Shown here: in pieces, positions 31,554 through 42,369 of the stretch
How the letters are laid out: every line of letters starts with the position of its first letter
How positions within the stretch are numbered: position 1 is the first letter of the stretch
NCBI GenBank assembly: GCA_009746045.1
Contig: RPFO01000448.1
Location: forward strand, 1,232,047-1,296,046
From: Mesostigma viride
Taxonomy: Eukaryota > Streptophyta > Mesostigmatophyceae > Mesostigmatales > Mesostigmataceae
Length of the DNA stretch: 64,000 bases
Direction of reading: 5' to 3'
The notes under the pieces: generated by a model
Seen by the model: the letters and a program-made list of their open reading frames with translations, nothing else
Told to the model about the DNA's origin: nothing
Databases searched by the model: none
Position numbers and translations under genes: made by a program

Positions 31554-34326
31554 ATGTCTCCGTCCGATGCTCTGTACTGCATCTTCTTCGGGGACTACGC
31601 CTCGCTTTACGACCTGTGCCTCCATCTCCACGACAACAATCGCGGCCTCCTCCTCCAGGACGGCTGCCGCTGGAACAACATCAGCACGCTGTTCGGGTGC
31701 GCCCGCCCCCAACTCCAGCACACCATCCTCAACTCCCTTCTCCAGCGCTCTGACGGCGAGATCTGGGCTCCATCCATCTCCGCCCCCGCCCTCCGTTCCA
31801 TCCTCACGGAAGCCTTTCAGCAGCACGTGACCCCCCTTGCTGCTGAAGTCGCAGCCGGCAATGGGTGGTCCGCTGGCTGCTGAACTTCCTCACCTCACCG
31901 CCACCTCCACTGCCATTTCCGCCTCCACTGCCGACATCAAAGCCCAGCTCCTCGACCTCGACCTACGCCTTCAAGCCACCGCCACCGCCCTTGAGAGCTT
32001 GCATGACACCGCCGGCCTCACCGCCCAGGCGGTGAAGGACATCGCCGCCCAGCCGGCGCCTGCTGGCCCGGCCGGCGATGCTCCCTCCACCTGGGCGGAC
32101 TTGCTTAAGCAGCACACCACCTCCACCACCTCCACCATCTCGGCACAACTCAAGCAACAAGCCCTCGACCTAATTCGCGAGGAAGCCGACATCGCCCGGC
32201 GCAGCCACAATGTCATCGTCAAGCACTTCGACCAGCCGGCAGGTGAGACCTCCACGAGCCTTCTTGAGGCATTTAAGCGCGACATTTTTGCCCCCATGCT
32301 ACTCACTGGTGAGCTGGACATGTCGGCTGTCCGCCTCCCCCACGCGCGGGGGAAGGCTGGCCCGGCCCCCGTGCTCCTCACCTTTAACCCCTCATTGGTC
32401 TTGCAGCCGATTTTCCGCCAAAAATCGACTTGCAGCCGATGCATCGGCTGCTCCGCGGGGGACCAAATTGCGCGAAAACTATTGAGAATTAGGAAACGTT
32501 TAGCTGAGAAGATCGAAAGTTTATAATTTTCCTCACAGCATGGTACTAGGGTTCGCATACTTCTGACAAAGTTATAGAGGTGTTCTGGCCGGTCAAAGTA
32601 CAAGGGGTCAGGGTACTTTTTCACGTAAAACGTGCATTCCGGAAAACGACGACCTGGCCATGGCGGCTTGCGCCCACGCATGGAATTTACGTTTGCGTTC
32701 GAATTTTCTGGCCAAACTTAGGAAATTGATTTTATACGTCCTAAAGATCACACAGGCCAATTTTTGGTTCGCGGGAATGCCATTTGATAGGTGTCGGCAG
32801 CGTTCTTGCTGGAAAAAACTGCGATCAGGCCGGACGATAGAAACGTTGACAGCAATACCTTTACGGCGTATTTTAAAGGATATATTGGTTTCTTTGTAGT
32901 TATTATGATACATTGTAGTCGTAAACGTGCAAGGGTGGCAAGAAATCGCCGAATCTAGCGACCATGCTGCACAACTTTGGTGTGCCGAAATGCGCCATTT
33001 TGCGGCCACCGCCTGGGCCAAGGTAACGCCATCCATGCCTGGTAAAGCTTCAGCATCGTTTTCCTATCGATGTTTGACGTTTATATATACGTTCTAGCTT
33101 GTGTAGCACATTCTTTTTGCATTATTCATGCTCTTTCTTGACCCTGGCCTGGCCCCTTTCTAAAACACCCTTCTTAGATGCTTCCCTCAGTCAGTTGACC
33201 TGCCACAGTGTGATGGTGATAAGTTTTAGATGCTGTATGGGTTTGAATACCTCCATATATGTTTGTTATACATTTCCAATACACATATTGCATGATTGTG
33301 AGGCAGTTGGCTGGTCTCTGTGGCATCATCAAGCACGTAACTGGTGAGTAAAAGCTTCCCATTGACAGCATGTGCCACCAGGTGTCCTGGCCATCACCTG
33401 GCAAGCTATAGCAGCTTAGGCCTAGTTTATCCTTGCTAGGGCAGGCTGAAATAGGCTCAACGTCACTAGTTTGTTGGTGGCTGCCTCCTATAATGTATGC
33501 CTTGCGTAGGGTATCCGTACCACGTTACCTACGTGCATGGACAAGGTGGCACCTGCACATAGGTGCCATGTAAGGGCAGTGTGATGATGCAGTTATGTTT
33601 CCCCATCATTGTGGAAGGGAAATGTATTGTATGGCATGGTTGGGGGCCATATTAGTAGGTATTAGTAGGTAGTATGCCCACCCCTACCCCCTTGGTTGCT
33701 TTTTACCAACGGTACCCCTATGGGCTGTACTGGGTGTACATAACTGCTGGTATACCCACCCAAATGATGACCCCAATGGCTCAAACTGTTCAGCAACTAA
33801 TTGTTTATCATCCCTGAAGTGGTAGGTGCCTAGGTCTTATAACATAATTCAAAATGCACATTCTACCAAAAATGAAAACGCGCGTCTCGACCCCCCTAAC
33901 TTTGGCGGTAGTTTTCTATGGCCTACCCTGCAGATATGTTAGGTTGTGATAGCTCACCCCGAAGGGCAACTCATGGACATGCTTGACCCCCAAGGACAGC
34001 CCTTGGATGTTGGTAGGTTGGCTGTGGGGTGGTTTGCAAATTTAGCATTTTGCAGCCGATTTTTCGGCTTTAAATGGGACCAATGAGGGGTTAAGTAGAT
34101 GGCGGACAAGCTGGCGTTCCTTAAATGCCGCAAGAAGCTCTCGAGGACTCGCTTCACGCTGGACGACGACTTGACCCTGGCCCAGCAACAGCGGCGACGC
34201 GAGCTATGGCCGACCTACCTTCAGCTCCGGCAGAGCGCAGGGGGGAAGCCGGTATACTGGAGGGGGGCGGTCATCCACGTTGACCACAAGCCCTGGCAGC
34301 CCCCGGCTCCTGCCACCTCAGACTAG
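31554..34326 (+). pseudogene. LINE ORF1 split by a piggyBac-like insertion
   Basis: The frame starting at 31554 (MSPSDALYCIFFGDYASLYD) matches the ORF1 at 56.1 kb. After a one-base frameshift near 31870 it continues with LTAQAVKDIAAQPAPAGPAG, a coiled polar region and the RNA-binding part (AVRLPHARGKAGPAPVLLTF). There it is cut by the element 32388-34090. Coding resumes at 34091 with ADKLAFLKCRKK, DDDLTLAQQQRRRELWPTYL and VYWRGAVIHVDHKPW, ending at 34326. ORF1 proteins of L1-like elements bind RNA as trimers. This copy is dead: frameshift, stop codon at the rejoined junction, and insertion. Confidence 0.85.
32388..34090. mobile_element. piggyBac-like non-autonomous element, 1703 bp
   Basis: The ends are perfect 13-bp inverted repeats, CCCCTCATTGGTC at 32388-32400 and its complement at 34078-34090, flanked by TTAA at 32384-32387 and 34091-34094. 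TTAA target duplication plus CCC-starting ends is the piggyBac hallmark. Subterminal AAAAATCG and GCAGCCGAT motifs occur near both ends, including a perfect 20-bp palindrome at 32432-32451. No transposase frame is inside. The host sequence on both sides is one LINE ORF1, which fixes the boundaries. Confidence 0.9.
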
Positions 34327-34446
34327 GGAATTCATACCAGTAGTGTAGCTTAGTCAGGCTTAGCCTAGCATGTGGCCCACGCGCATGTGCGCCCATAATG
34401 GCCCCCATGGATGTTGCCTTCAGAATTTAGCCAAGCCATGCCTGTA

Positions 34447-35215
34447 ATCAAGCTGACCGCCCACCGCCTCCCCCGCGCGCGGGGTAAGGCAGGGGCGCCT
34501 CCGCTTCTTCTCATCTTTGATAGCCCAGCGGACAAGATTTCGTTTCTCAGACGCCGCAAGCGGCTCACGAATACTCCCTTCACCGTGGACGACGACTTGA
34601 CCCTGGCACAGCAACAACGGCGACGGGAGCTATGGCCGACCTACACCCAGCTCCGGCAGACCAAGGCGGGCCAGCCGGTGTACTGGAAGGGGGCGGCCAT
34701 CTACGTCGGCCACAAGCCCTGGCAAGCGACCCCCTCGACCACCGCGGCCCCAGCGACTCCAGCCCCAGCCTAGGGGAATACAGCAGTAGTGTAGAATAGT
34801 TAGACAGTGGCCTTGTACATGCCCGCCTACTACAGGCACTATACCAGCTTAGGCCTAGCCTTTTTAGTCATGTACATGTGTGCCTATGATGAGCCACCCT
34901 CCAGATGATGCCTAGCTTTATTTAATTAATTATGCAGTGCCCATGCAGGGAGTCACTCTCTGCTGAGACGCCATGCCCTAGCTTTTTTGTATAGCTATGC
35001 TGATCTTCCCCCCCATGACAGGCTCCCCCTTCGCTGGGCATAGCTTGAAGATCATGGGGATGCACGTGCCCTGGTGCACCTAGAGCAAGGGTCCTTTACA
35101 TCCCCACCCTTGCAGGAAGTAGCTTAGGATGTATGATAGGCCATGTGCCCCCCTCTCAGGGGCTATGTGCTACATATACTCCCAACGGAGTTATGTTACA
35201 ATTCAATTCAATTCA
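34447..35215 (+). mobile_element. ORF1-only LINE copy, 5'-truncated
   Basis: 34447-34773 encodes the last ~108 residues of ORF1 (HRLPRARGKAGAPPLL, DKISFLRRRKRLTNTPFT, DDDLTLAQQQRRRELWPTY, VYWKGAAIYVGHKPW). The stop is followed at once by a ~440-bp 3' region, the ACTCC-CAAC-GGAGT hairpin (about 35181) and a (CAATT)n tail. No ORF2 lies between, and the same junction is seen at 57.5 kb. Confidence 0.82.
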
Positions 35216-35295
35216 ATGCCTGTAACGGGACCCCCATGGATGTTGCATTAAGAACTTAGCTATGCTATGCCTATGCAGAGAGATGCTCTCTGTCG

Positions 35296-35600
35296 AGAAT
35301 TAATTAATTAATTAGACTCGTGCTCCCGTTGGGGAGTCACGGAATGTCGAGAAGCCATGCCCTAGCCCTTGTATAGCCATGATGATCTTCCTCCCCCGTG
35401 CCAGGATCCCCTTAGCTGGGTTGAACCTGAGACAGCATGGTGGTGCCGGTGCCCTTGAGGCACCTAGAGCAAGTGTTGCTTACATTCCACTCTTGCAGGA
35501 AGTAGCCTAGAATGTATTAAAAGCCATATGCCCTTCTCAGTGATATGTGCTACATATTCTCCCAACGGAGTTATGTTACAATTCAATTCAAATTCAAAGG
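35296..35600. mobile_element. LINE 3' ends in opposite orientations
   Basis: At 35300-35345 a TTAA-rich tail and CTCGTGCTCCCGTTGGGGAG are a minus-strand 3' end. At 35345-35600 a plus-strand 3' region follows, with TTGCAGGAAGTAGCC, CTCCCAACGGAG and a (CAATT)n tail. One insertion apparently landed in the other. Confidence 0.7.
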
Positions 35601-35996
35601 TGAAAACCATTTGCGTTCAGTGCCGGGCCGCGGAAAACGCGGAAAACGCGATCTGCAAATGAATCCGACCGGAATCGAACTGGGGACCTCTCGCACCAAC
35701 TTTCGCTGACTATAGGACGGACGTCTCCGGATCCTAGGGCATCGCCAACTTACACCTACAGTCATCCGCAAAAGTTCTCCTTTCCGGGGAGTGATGCAAG
35801 CCTTTCGGATTTGGTACTAGATATATACAGGTCTTTATAGTACAACAGCGAACATGAACAGTCAGATCGAAAAAATAGGTTGTACCTCATGCTATCTCAG
35901 TAGAATAGCATCGTGAAGCCAAATCAAAATGCCCCCTGCCATCAGATGTACGGAGCTGGTCTACCATTCAAATTTCCTCAATAGGAAGTCCCGTTT
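35601..35996. other. No gene; degenerate tRNA-like patch
   Basis: On the minus strand about 35735-35665 includes CAGTTCGATTCCGG, which resembles a tRNA T-arm/B box. A clean cloverleaf cannot be drawn, so it is at most an old tRNA-derived fragment. Nothing else seen. Confidence 0.3.
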
Positions 35997-36070
35997 GCCA
36001 TGCGCGGGGGCATGTCACGGAGTACTATGCTAATCTGATATCAGTAGCACAACAATCGTCTGTATCATGG
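35997..36070 (+). repeat. Short ~110-bp element, partial copy
   Basis: This copy shares GCCATGCGC, GGCATGTCACGGAGTACTAT and ATCGTCTG(C/T)ATCAT with the copies at 44.0, 46.1 and 58.1 kb. It lies just downstream of the ascorbate peroxidase stop codon, in the opposite direction. Confidence 0.7.
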
Positions 36071-36162
36071 TCCAACCCTAGCCGCATTAAATCCACAACA
36101 GGAAAGCGTCACTAAAACGCTAAACATGCTTAAAAACGCTGGGTCAGTATGGCTGCAACGAT

Positions 36163-39100
36163 TTAAGCCACGGAGTACAGCTGGTTGCTGGGAATGCCAA
36201 GCTCCAGGAGCTTGCTGAAAGCGGCCGAGAAGTCTTCGAAAAACTTCTTGTTGTCCTTGGCGTACACCTGGAAGTTCATGGTAGCAAAAGAGGTGATGAA
36301 ATCAGTGATCGAGCCTCCCATGTTGACATCAATGTGCAAGAAAGAAAAGCGTGAAACAAACATAAACATAAAAACAGCAAACGCGTACATAACATATCAA
36401 AGAGACAACGTATGGCTGCAGCAGCCTCGCTTGGAAAGCCATCACAAGATGCCTGTAAAATAACCCTGAGTGAGACCGCCATCAGAAAATACGTGTTATA
36501 TAACACATAGCACAGGCATAGCATACACCTTAATTAATTAAGTAATTAGTCTCGTGTCCACGTTGGGGGACCACGGAGCACTGGATTCCCCAGTTAAAGA
36601 TATAGAGGACGTCTCGCCATGACGTCAATATGTACATGTATGTCCACAGCTAGTCTAAAATATGGGCCTCAAGTGAGGCCTCGAGCTAATCTTGCACGCA
36701 AACTATAATTACCATGCTTTTTATATTTCCTATGACCCACACAATTGGGGGGTCGTAGTCTTTAACAATGTCCGCCCAACGCTGCTTGTCCTGCATATCC
36801 GACCATATCTGAGTAAGAGGGGTTGAGCGGATGACGCCAACAGCGTCTTTGCTCTGCATGTCAGCTAAAATCATGTCGCGGTATGTCCAATGTTGGCCAC
36901 CGCGTCGCCTAACCCTGGCAGGACCATGTACGAAGATATCTCCCGGGCTGGCCAGTCCGCAAGGAACCAGCAGGGCCCTCATCTGTATCAGCCTGATTAG
37001 TACGGGCTAGATGGCCAGCAAACTGTAGCATACACCTTAGGACGTAAGCAATGTTTGCAGTAGAAATATCAGCCAGCATGCAGCTGCGGAATTCCTCCCG
37101 GGGTGTCCTTGCGATGCCTGCCCTGCCTGTAAACTCGTCCTCTGCTGGCAAGCACACTCAAGGCTAATGTAGAGCCCCTGGCCAAAAGGAGGCAGCACAC
37201 CTTTTGCGTTTGTCCATCCATACAATACCTACTCTGGCCGCAGAGCCAGGGAGAAACAACCTTGCATAACCGCATTAGGTGTGGGAGTTCTTCGAGGGCC
37301 AACTTAGCATTGCACGTCCACCCATCAACAAGGAAACCCCACGTGAGTCACATGATTAGACTAAAACACGCGGTTGAAAGATGGAAAATGCCCCTGGATG
37401 ATCACAGGGTCAAGAAAGGCTATGCTGACATGCCGCTTCATGACGTCGAAACGTGGGAACCTATCGATCAGACATATATATGCTAGTTTAAGTGCAACTA
37501 AAATGACGTAGCATAATCTAATGCTGGCCCACGCACCTTGACCCACTTGGCGAACTCGGGATCCTTGACCAACACGATGTCGGTGGGGAGCATCATCAAA
37601 GTGCCCGAAGCGTCCTGGATGAAAATGCAACAGATACAACGACCAGAGAGGCAGCAAGGAATCAAGATCGCTGACAAAGGACTTGATTGCTATAGGACTT
37701 GATTGCTATATACGCTTTTGCATTGCAATGATTGGCAAGAGATCCTGCAAAAAGGTTTTCAAGGTGCCAGGAGAGCACGTAGGAACCCATGCACATCTGC
37801 GCACACACCCATGCATGGAATTACATCTGGCAGACAATGCATGATCCTTGGGAGTGCAAGGAGCGCGAATACATTGACGGCGATCGTGCTCTGCCCCCCC
37901 CCCTTCCCCCGCCCCAAACTCTTGCCCCTTCTCCCCATGCCTCCCACCCCCAGCTGTGGCAGCTAGCACTGGTCACGTCGGTTGCATGCCTACCTTGTAC
38001 TGGTACTTTGGCTTGCTGGGGTCGTACTCCCACTGTGCGCGCTGCAGCAGGAAGAAGAACGAGTTGTTGAACGACGTGGGCGAGCCGGTCCACGGTCCGA
38101 TGTAGCCACTGGCCTCGGCATGGCAGCGGCCCAGCGCGTGCGCGCCTGAGGGGGGACCACACCGAAGGGAAGGCAGAGGACAGACGGCACTTCAGGCTCA
38201 CCGACTGCCCAATACATGGTGATTGGTGCCTATGCCTACCGCATGTAGTCCAGTGGCTTGTGCTTGTTCAAGATGATGAGAGCGGCATTTGAATGGAACA
38301 ATTCGAAGGCCATACTTGCCGGCATTGCAGATCCCTTTCTACTCCAAACTAGCAAGAAGAAACAAAGAAATAGCCAGAAACAAAGAGCCATCCCACTAGC
38401 TCCCATGTCCAGCAACCTAATGTGGAAAACCCACGCACCAGAGAGGGCCACGATCTCCTGGTCGTTGAACCCCATGCGGCCGAAGACCTTGCGCAGGTGG
38501 GCGGCATCCGACTCATCAGCACCGGGGGGGCCAGAGTCTGCGTTGGGCAGCCGGCCGTCGGGCGTGACGGCGGACGGGTCAAGGGCATCCACGCGCCCCG
38601 CGCGCCTGCAGATGTCGGCAAGAGCGTTGGGAAGAGTTGCGATGGTGGAGGTTATGATGTCCGAACATTAAAGAGCTGATTAGTTAGGGTTACTCGTGCA
38701 CTTGCATGAAGGAAAATTGTCCCGTAAACCCTAAAGAAATGGAAACACCTGCTTGCCGGGGGTGTGGGGGGGGAAAGGAAAGGGAATGGTACCATGGCTG
38801 CCAGCAGTTGTGCGTCAAGGCTCGCTGCGCCCTGCAAACTCACACACAAACTATCATCAGTGATGTCACCCAGGATGCACTGGGTAACAGGAAAGCGATA
38901 CAAACATCCCCTCACATGTGCCACATGTAAGCGACAGCAACCACAGCTATGCACTCGAGCGCGGCCATGGGTCTGCAATTGCAGGGCAGTGCTTGCAGGG
39001 CAGAACAGGGCAGGGTCGGGCCAGCGGGGAAGGGGTAAGGTCACGAGATGTGTGTGGTCCCAAGGGTGGTGAACTGGTTGACCTACCACGGGATGTCGGG

Positions 39101-41400
39101 GCCACCCATGGTCTTGATGGCTTGCACGCCTGCCAGGGTGTACAAGTCTGCAACCGTTCCAGGGGGGAGGGGGAAGCAAATACAGCCAGAAGTGTGCATG
39201 TTATTTCGCGTGTGGTGCACCAGAATACCGCAGTTACAAGGATGTTATATTCCAATTATACATGCATGTGTATACAGCATGGCATGGGCATCCACAAAGG
39301 TACTGTCCAGGAAACCCCTCTACTACCATAGGCTCTTGGGACCATTCCGTAGCTTAACCAGCACCTTAAAGTCACTGGTTTTAAAAAAGTCCAAGTCCAG
39401 ACCAGGGAAGAGAATAACGCTGCGCCTCTACTGTGCGCCACCTGATACCACATGGCTCTGGCTACCTTTTTAGGAGCACAAGGCACTGGCTTTAGCAGCA
39501 CGGTGCGGAAGTCGAATAATAAACGGGAACTACAATACATGCCCAAGTCGCAACCCACCCGCGTGGCAGAGGGGTAGGTCCTGCCAACGGGCACAGGCTA
39601 TCCCAGGTTGCCTTCCGGCGTCCTAGCCACGACTATTGCCTCTGTGCATGCTTTTCATGGCAGCTCCTTGATAGCAAAGCCCAACAGTTGACACCACATC
39701 GCAGCTCATCACTCAATGAAAGGTCACCTCTTATGCTTGTCTTGCATGGAAAAACCGGGGCGATGGTGACCCGAAAGAGGCACATCTTTAACTTGATACC
39801 CGAAGTGTTCCGCTGAATAATGAGAAGTTGGATACAGGTATCATAATCGATGCAGCGTCACAGCACACCCACCGGCGTAGGACAGCCCCTGCTTGCGGTA
39901 CTTTGTGTGGATGGGCTCCAGCCATGTGACCGCCTTGTCCAGCCCCGCATTGCCGCCGTGGGCGAGCTCCTCCTTGAAGCGGATGGTGCCACCGCCGGAT
40001 CCGCCCGTGCGGGTCATGCGGTCGTACGAGCCGCTGGGGGGGCAGATGAGAGCATGCATGCATGCACACAAGAGACACACGCCCGGGCACATGCTCAGGT
40101 ACCGTCAGACACACAAATAAAGGCACACACCAACACAGACACGCACAGATACAGATAGACATATGCACAGACATGCGTACAGCCACATGTGCACACAAGT
40201 GGAGACACACGCACACGCAAGAGCGCACACAAGTTTTTTTCTGGACTTTGTAAGACTTGATGTCCAAAGCACCTGCTTCTATCGTGGTGGTGGTGGTGGT
40301 GGTGGTGGTGGTGGTGGTGGTGGTGGTGGTGGTGTGGTGGTGGTGGTGGTGGTTGCTGCTGCTGCGGCGGCTCCTCACCTCGAGTGCCACGCCAGCCGCA
40401 CGATTGTCGGCCCCTTGTCCTTGTCGGCTGTGATAAGGTTGTCGATGTCGCCACGCACGGCCTCCCAGTTCACACTCGAGTTGGCGAGCGCGGGCAGGGC
40501 TGGCAGCGTCACAGGGCCAACCGCCAGCAGGGCAGCCGAGGCGGCGAGGCTGAGCAGGGCGCTCCTGCGGGTGGCTGCTCGTGTGGACGCGCGCACAGGA
40601 ATGGATGAGGTTCCGAGATGAATTGTTTTAGTGAAAAAAACCTTCAATTAGTTCATTCTGGAAAAAAGTTACTGAAGTGCGAGCTATGCGAATATAAACA
40701 AGGTTTCAGTGTCAAGAAAATGAGTACATATCCCCAGTACCATGAGCGCAAGCACCCTAGCTAACTCTATCCTAGAGATAACGAGGCACTGCACGGAATA
40801 TAATGGAACATGACCAGCAAGAACCGCGACGTGAAAATACTCCACGATGCAGAAGACCATGTCTACATAGAAGCTTCACTGCCCAAGCAGAAAATCTTTT
40901 GCAAATCACAGCCGCACGGCATGTGGCAAACTGCTTAGAATCAGCTTTGCGCAGATCGCTGACGGCTAATATGCCAGGCACAGGTAATCAACCGCCAGAA
41001 ACGCAAAATACGGAGACTGTCTAAAGGTCCTCAATCCTACATGGTTACGGTTGCGTGCGAGGCATTAGGCCGAAATGCAAATCGCTAAACAATTGGGGCC
41101 AATTGGACGGCAGAGTCTAGTAGTATTCGCATTTTCTTGCCACAACAATGCAAAATCCGATGGGGCACTCTACATCGGTGTCACGGCTTTACAGAGCAAA
41201 AAGAACTATCGGAGATTTCGAACGAACTTACGCTCCACGCCAGCAGCTGCCCGAACTGTCGCCGAGGTTCGCTGTTGAGATGCAAGTGGCTTCACGAATG
41301 CACCCCGGCTCGCCAACGATTCTCCTGCCAGCACGCCTTTCACGCCCGAAGCTGGCGCAGGTACTGCCTTCATCAGCGGCTGGAAAGCTAGGGAAGCCAT
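36163..41400 (-). CDS. APX: Chloroplast L-ascorbate peroxidase, probably thylakoid-lumen targeted
   Basis: Haem peroxidase using ascorbate to reduce hydrogen peroxide. Eight exons join in phase on the minus strand: 41232-41400, 40379-40577, 39873-40033, 39087-39147, 38439-38605, 37994-38145, 37537-37614 and 36163-36267, giving 363 residues. Residues 1-56 resemble a stromal transit peptide. Residues 60-88 read [18 protein letters not shown] then a Pro/Ala stretch ending ALA, a twin-arginine-type lumenal signal. The distal haem pocket is RLAWH (Arg117, Trp120, His121). The proximal His is His255 in [10 protein letters not shown], with Trp271 in GPWTGSP and Asp315 in LPTD. GRVDA ... GRLPNAD is also present, so all catalytic residues are kept. 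The start at 41400 was chosen for its MASLAFQP transit sequence; the frame is open further up through a 33-bp duplication. Intron 7 holds a LINE fragment. A class-I peroxidase of another plastid compartment remains possible. Confidence 0.94.
36530..37480 (-). mobile_element. LINE ORF2 C-terminus and 3' end in APX intron 7
   Basis: On the minus strand the frames near 37300-36990 hold a C-terminal ORF2 region with [18 protein letters not shown]. At 36982-36686 comes [19 protein letters not shown] then [13 protein letters not shown]. The hairpin GTCCCC-CAAC-GTGGAC (about 36549-36567) and a TTAATTAA tail follow. It has the same 3' hairpin design as the ORF1-only copies, here attached to ORF2. The insertion is in sense with APX and spliced out with intron 7 (36268-37536). 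Confidence 0.72.
40040..40353. repeat. AC-rich and (GGT)n low complexity in APX intron 2
   Basis: ACACAC-rich sequence at 40040-40235 and an uninterrupted GGT tract at 40283-40353 lie within the intron between APX exons 2 and 3. The GGT tract stops 26 bp downstream of the exon 2 donor on the minus strand. Confidence 0.9.
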
Positions 41401-41414
41401 GGCGTTCTCCGTCG

Positions 41415-41480
41415 GAATGTCTCTAGGATTTCGAAATGAGGCTGGTCGAATGTCTCTAGGATTTCGAAATGAGGCTGGTC
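41415..41480. repeat. 33-bp duplication upstream of APX start
   Basis: A unit containing TCTCTAGGATTTCGAAATGA is present twice in tandem with almost no change, just 5' of the APX initiator codon, in the probable leader or promoter. Confidence 0.9.
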
Positions 41481-41589
41481 GACCGAAGTTTTCCTGCCTG
41501 CGAAATCCAGGCAAAAGCGGATCGCGGGCACTCAGCCTTTTGTACGTTCCTTTTTATCTCGTCATCTGAAAGGGAAAATATCTCGCCCA

Positions 41590-42369
41590 GATTCTTTCTG
41601 TGAAATTATCCGATAAACGCAGCCGTACCTGGGCTAAGCCAAGTAAGCCCCTGGAACTACATAATCAAAGGTTACGTAGGACAACGAAATCAACTGGGCA
41701 TTGAACTGTAGGTACTAGTAGATTTTTTCTTACTACTTGGACCTTGGTTCGTCTTGACACGACCTGGCCCTGTCGCACGTCGTTGTCTATGGGAAGGAAA
41801 TGGGAACGAGCAATGTATTTATTATTCGATCCGGATTACATGGATGTATAGCCTGTAGATGTCTGTGAACATCGCACGCTGCACTCGTGTTGTTCAATGT
41901 GCAAGTGTTAGTTGTGTCGCTAATGTACATGTAGTCAGACCTGGTGGACAACTACAGACTCGACTGCGTGAGCTATGCGGCCACCGTGAGCTGGTACACC
42001 AGCACGTTCGATACATTCCTGCAGAAAAGGCAAAGTCAAGCACTGGCGGTTCTAGATTCCCTAAATGAACCCGCTATATTTATGGAATCTAGTCCAGGGC
42101 TCGTCGGTCGGCGCATGGAGAGCTCTACAACCATTCCTTGTAGATGTCTGTCAACATCGCGCAGTGAACATGTATTGTTCACTGTGCACGTGTTAGCTGT
42201 GTCGCTAATCGACCGTTGCTCATCCTGGCCTATAATTTCATTCCAGCCGGGCATTGATAGCCTTACGTATTAATAAACGCCGGTCAGTCGCATGCCCGAC
42301 GGTAACCGAGCACTCGTGGACGAACATTCGCGGCAATAGCTACCGTCAGCTTCTTCAGTTCGTCGGCTA
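41590..42369. repeat. APX upstream flank with a 75-bp repeat pair
   Basis: GTAGATGTCTGTxAACATCGC ... TGTTAGxTGTGTCGCTAAT occurs at about 41855-41925 and again at about 42142-42212, in the same direction, about 287 bp apart. The rest holds no gene that I recognise. Confidence 0.65.

Noticed and set aside
35660-35740. tRNA gene on the minus strand (CAGTTCGATTCCGG)
   Set aside because: T-stem pairs poorly and no anticodon stem can be formed. At most a degenerate tRNA-derived fragment.
37706-38217. Arg/Pro-rich frames opposite or out of phase with APX
   Set aside because: Shadows of the GC-rich APX exon 6 and its flanking introns.
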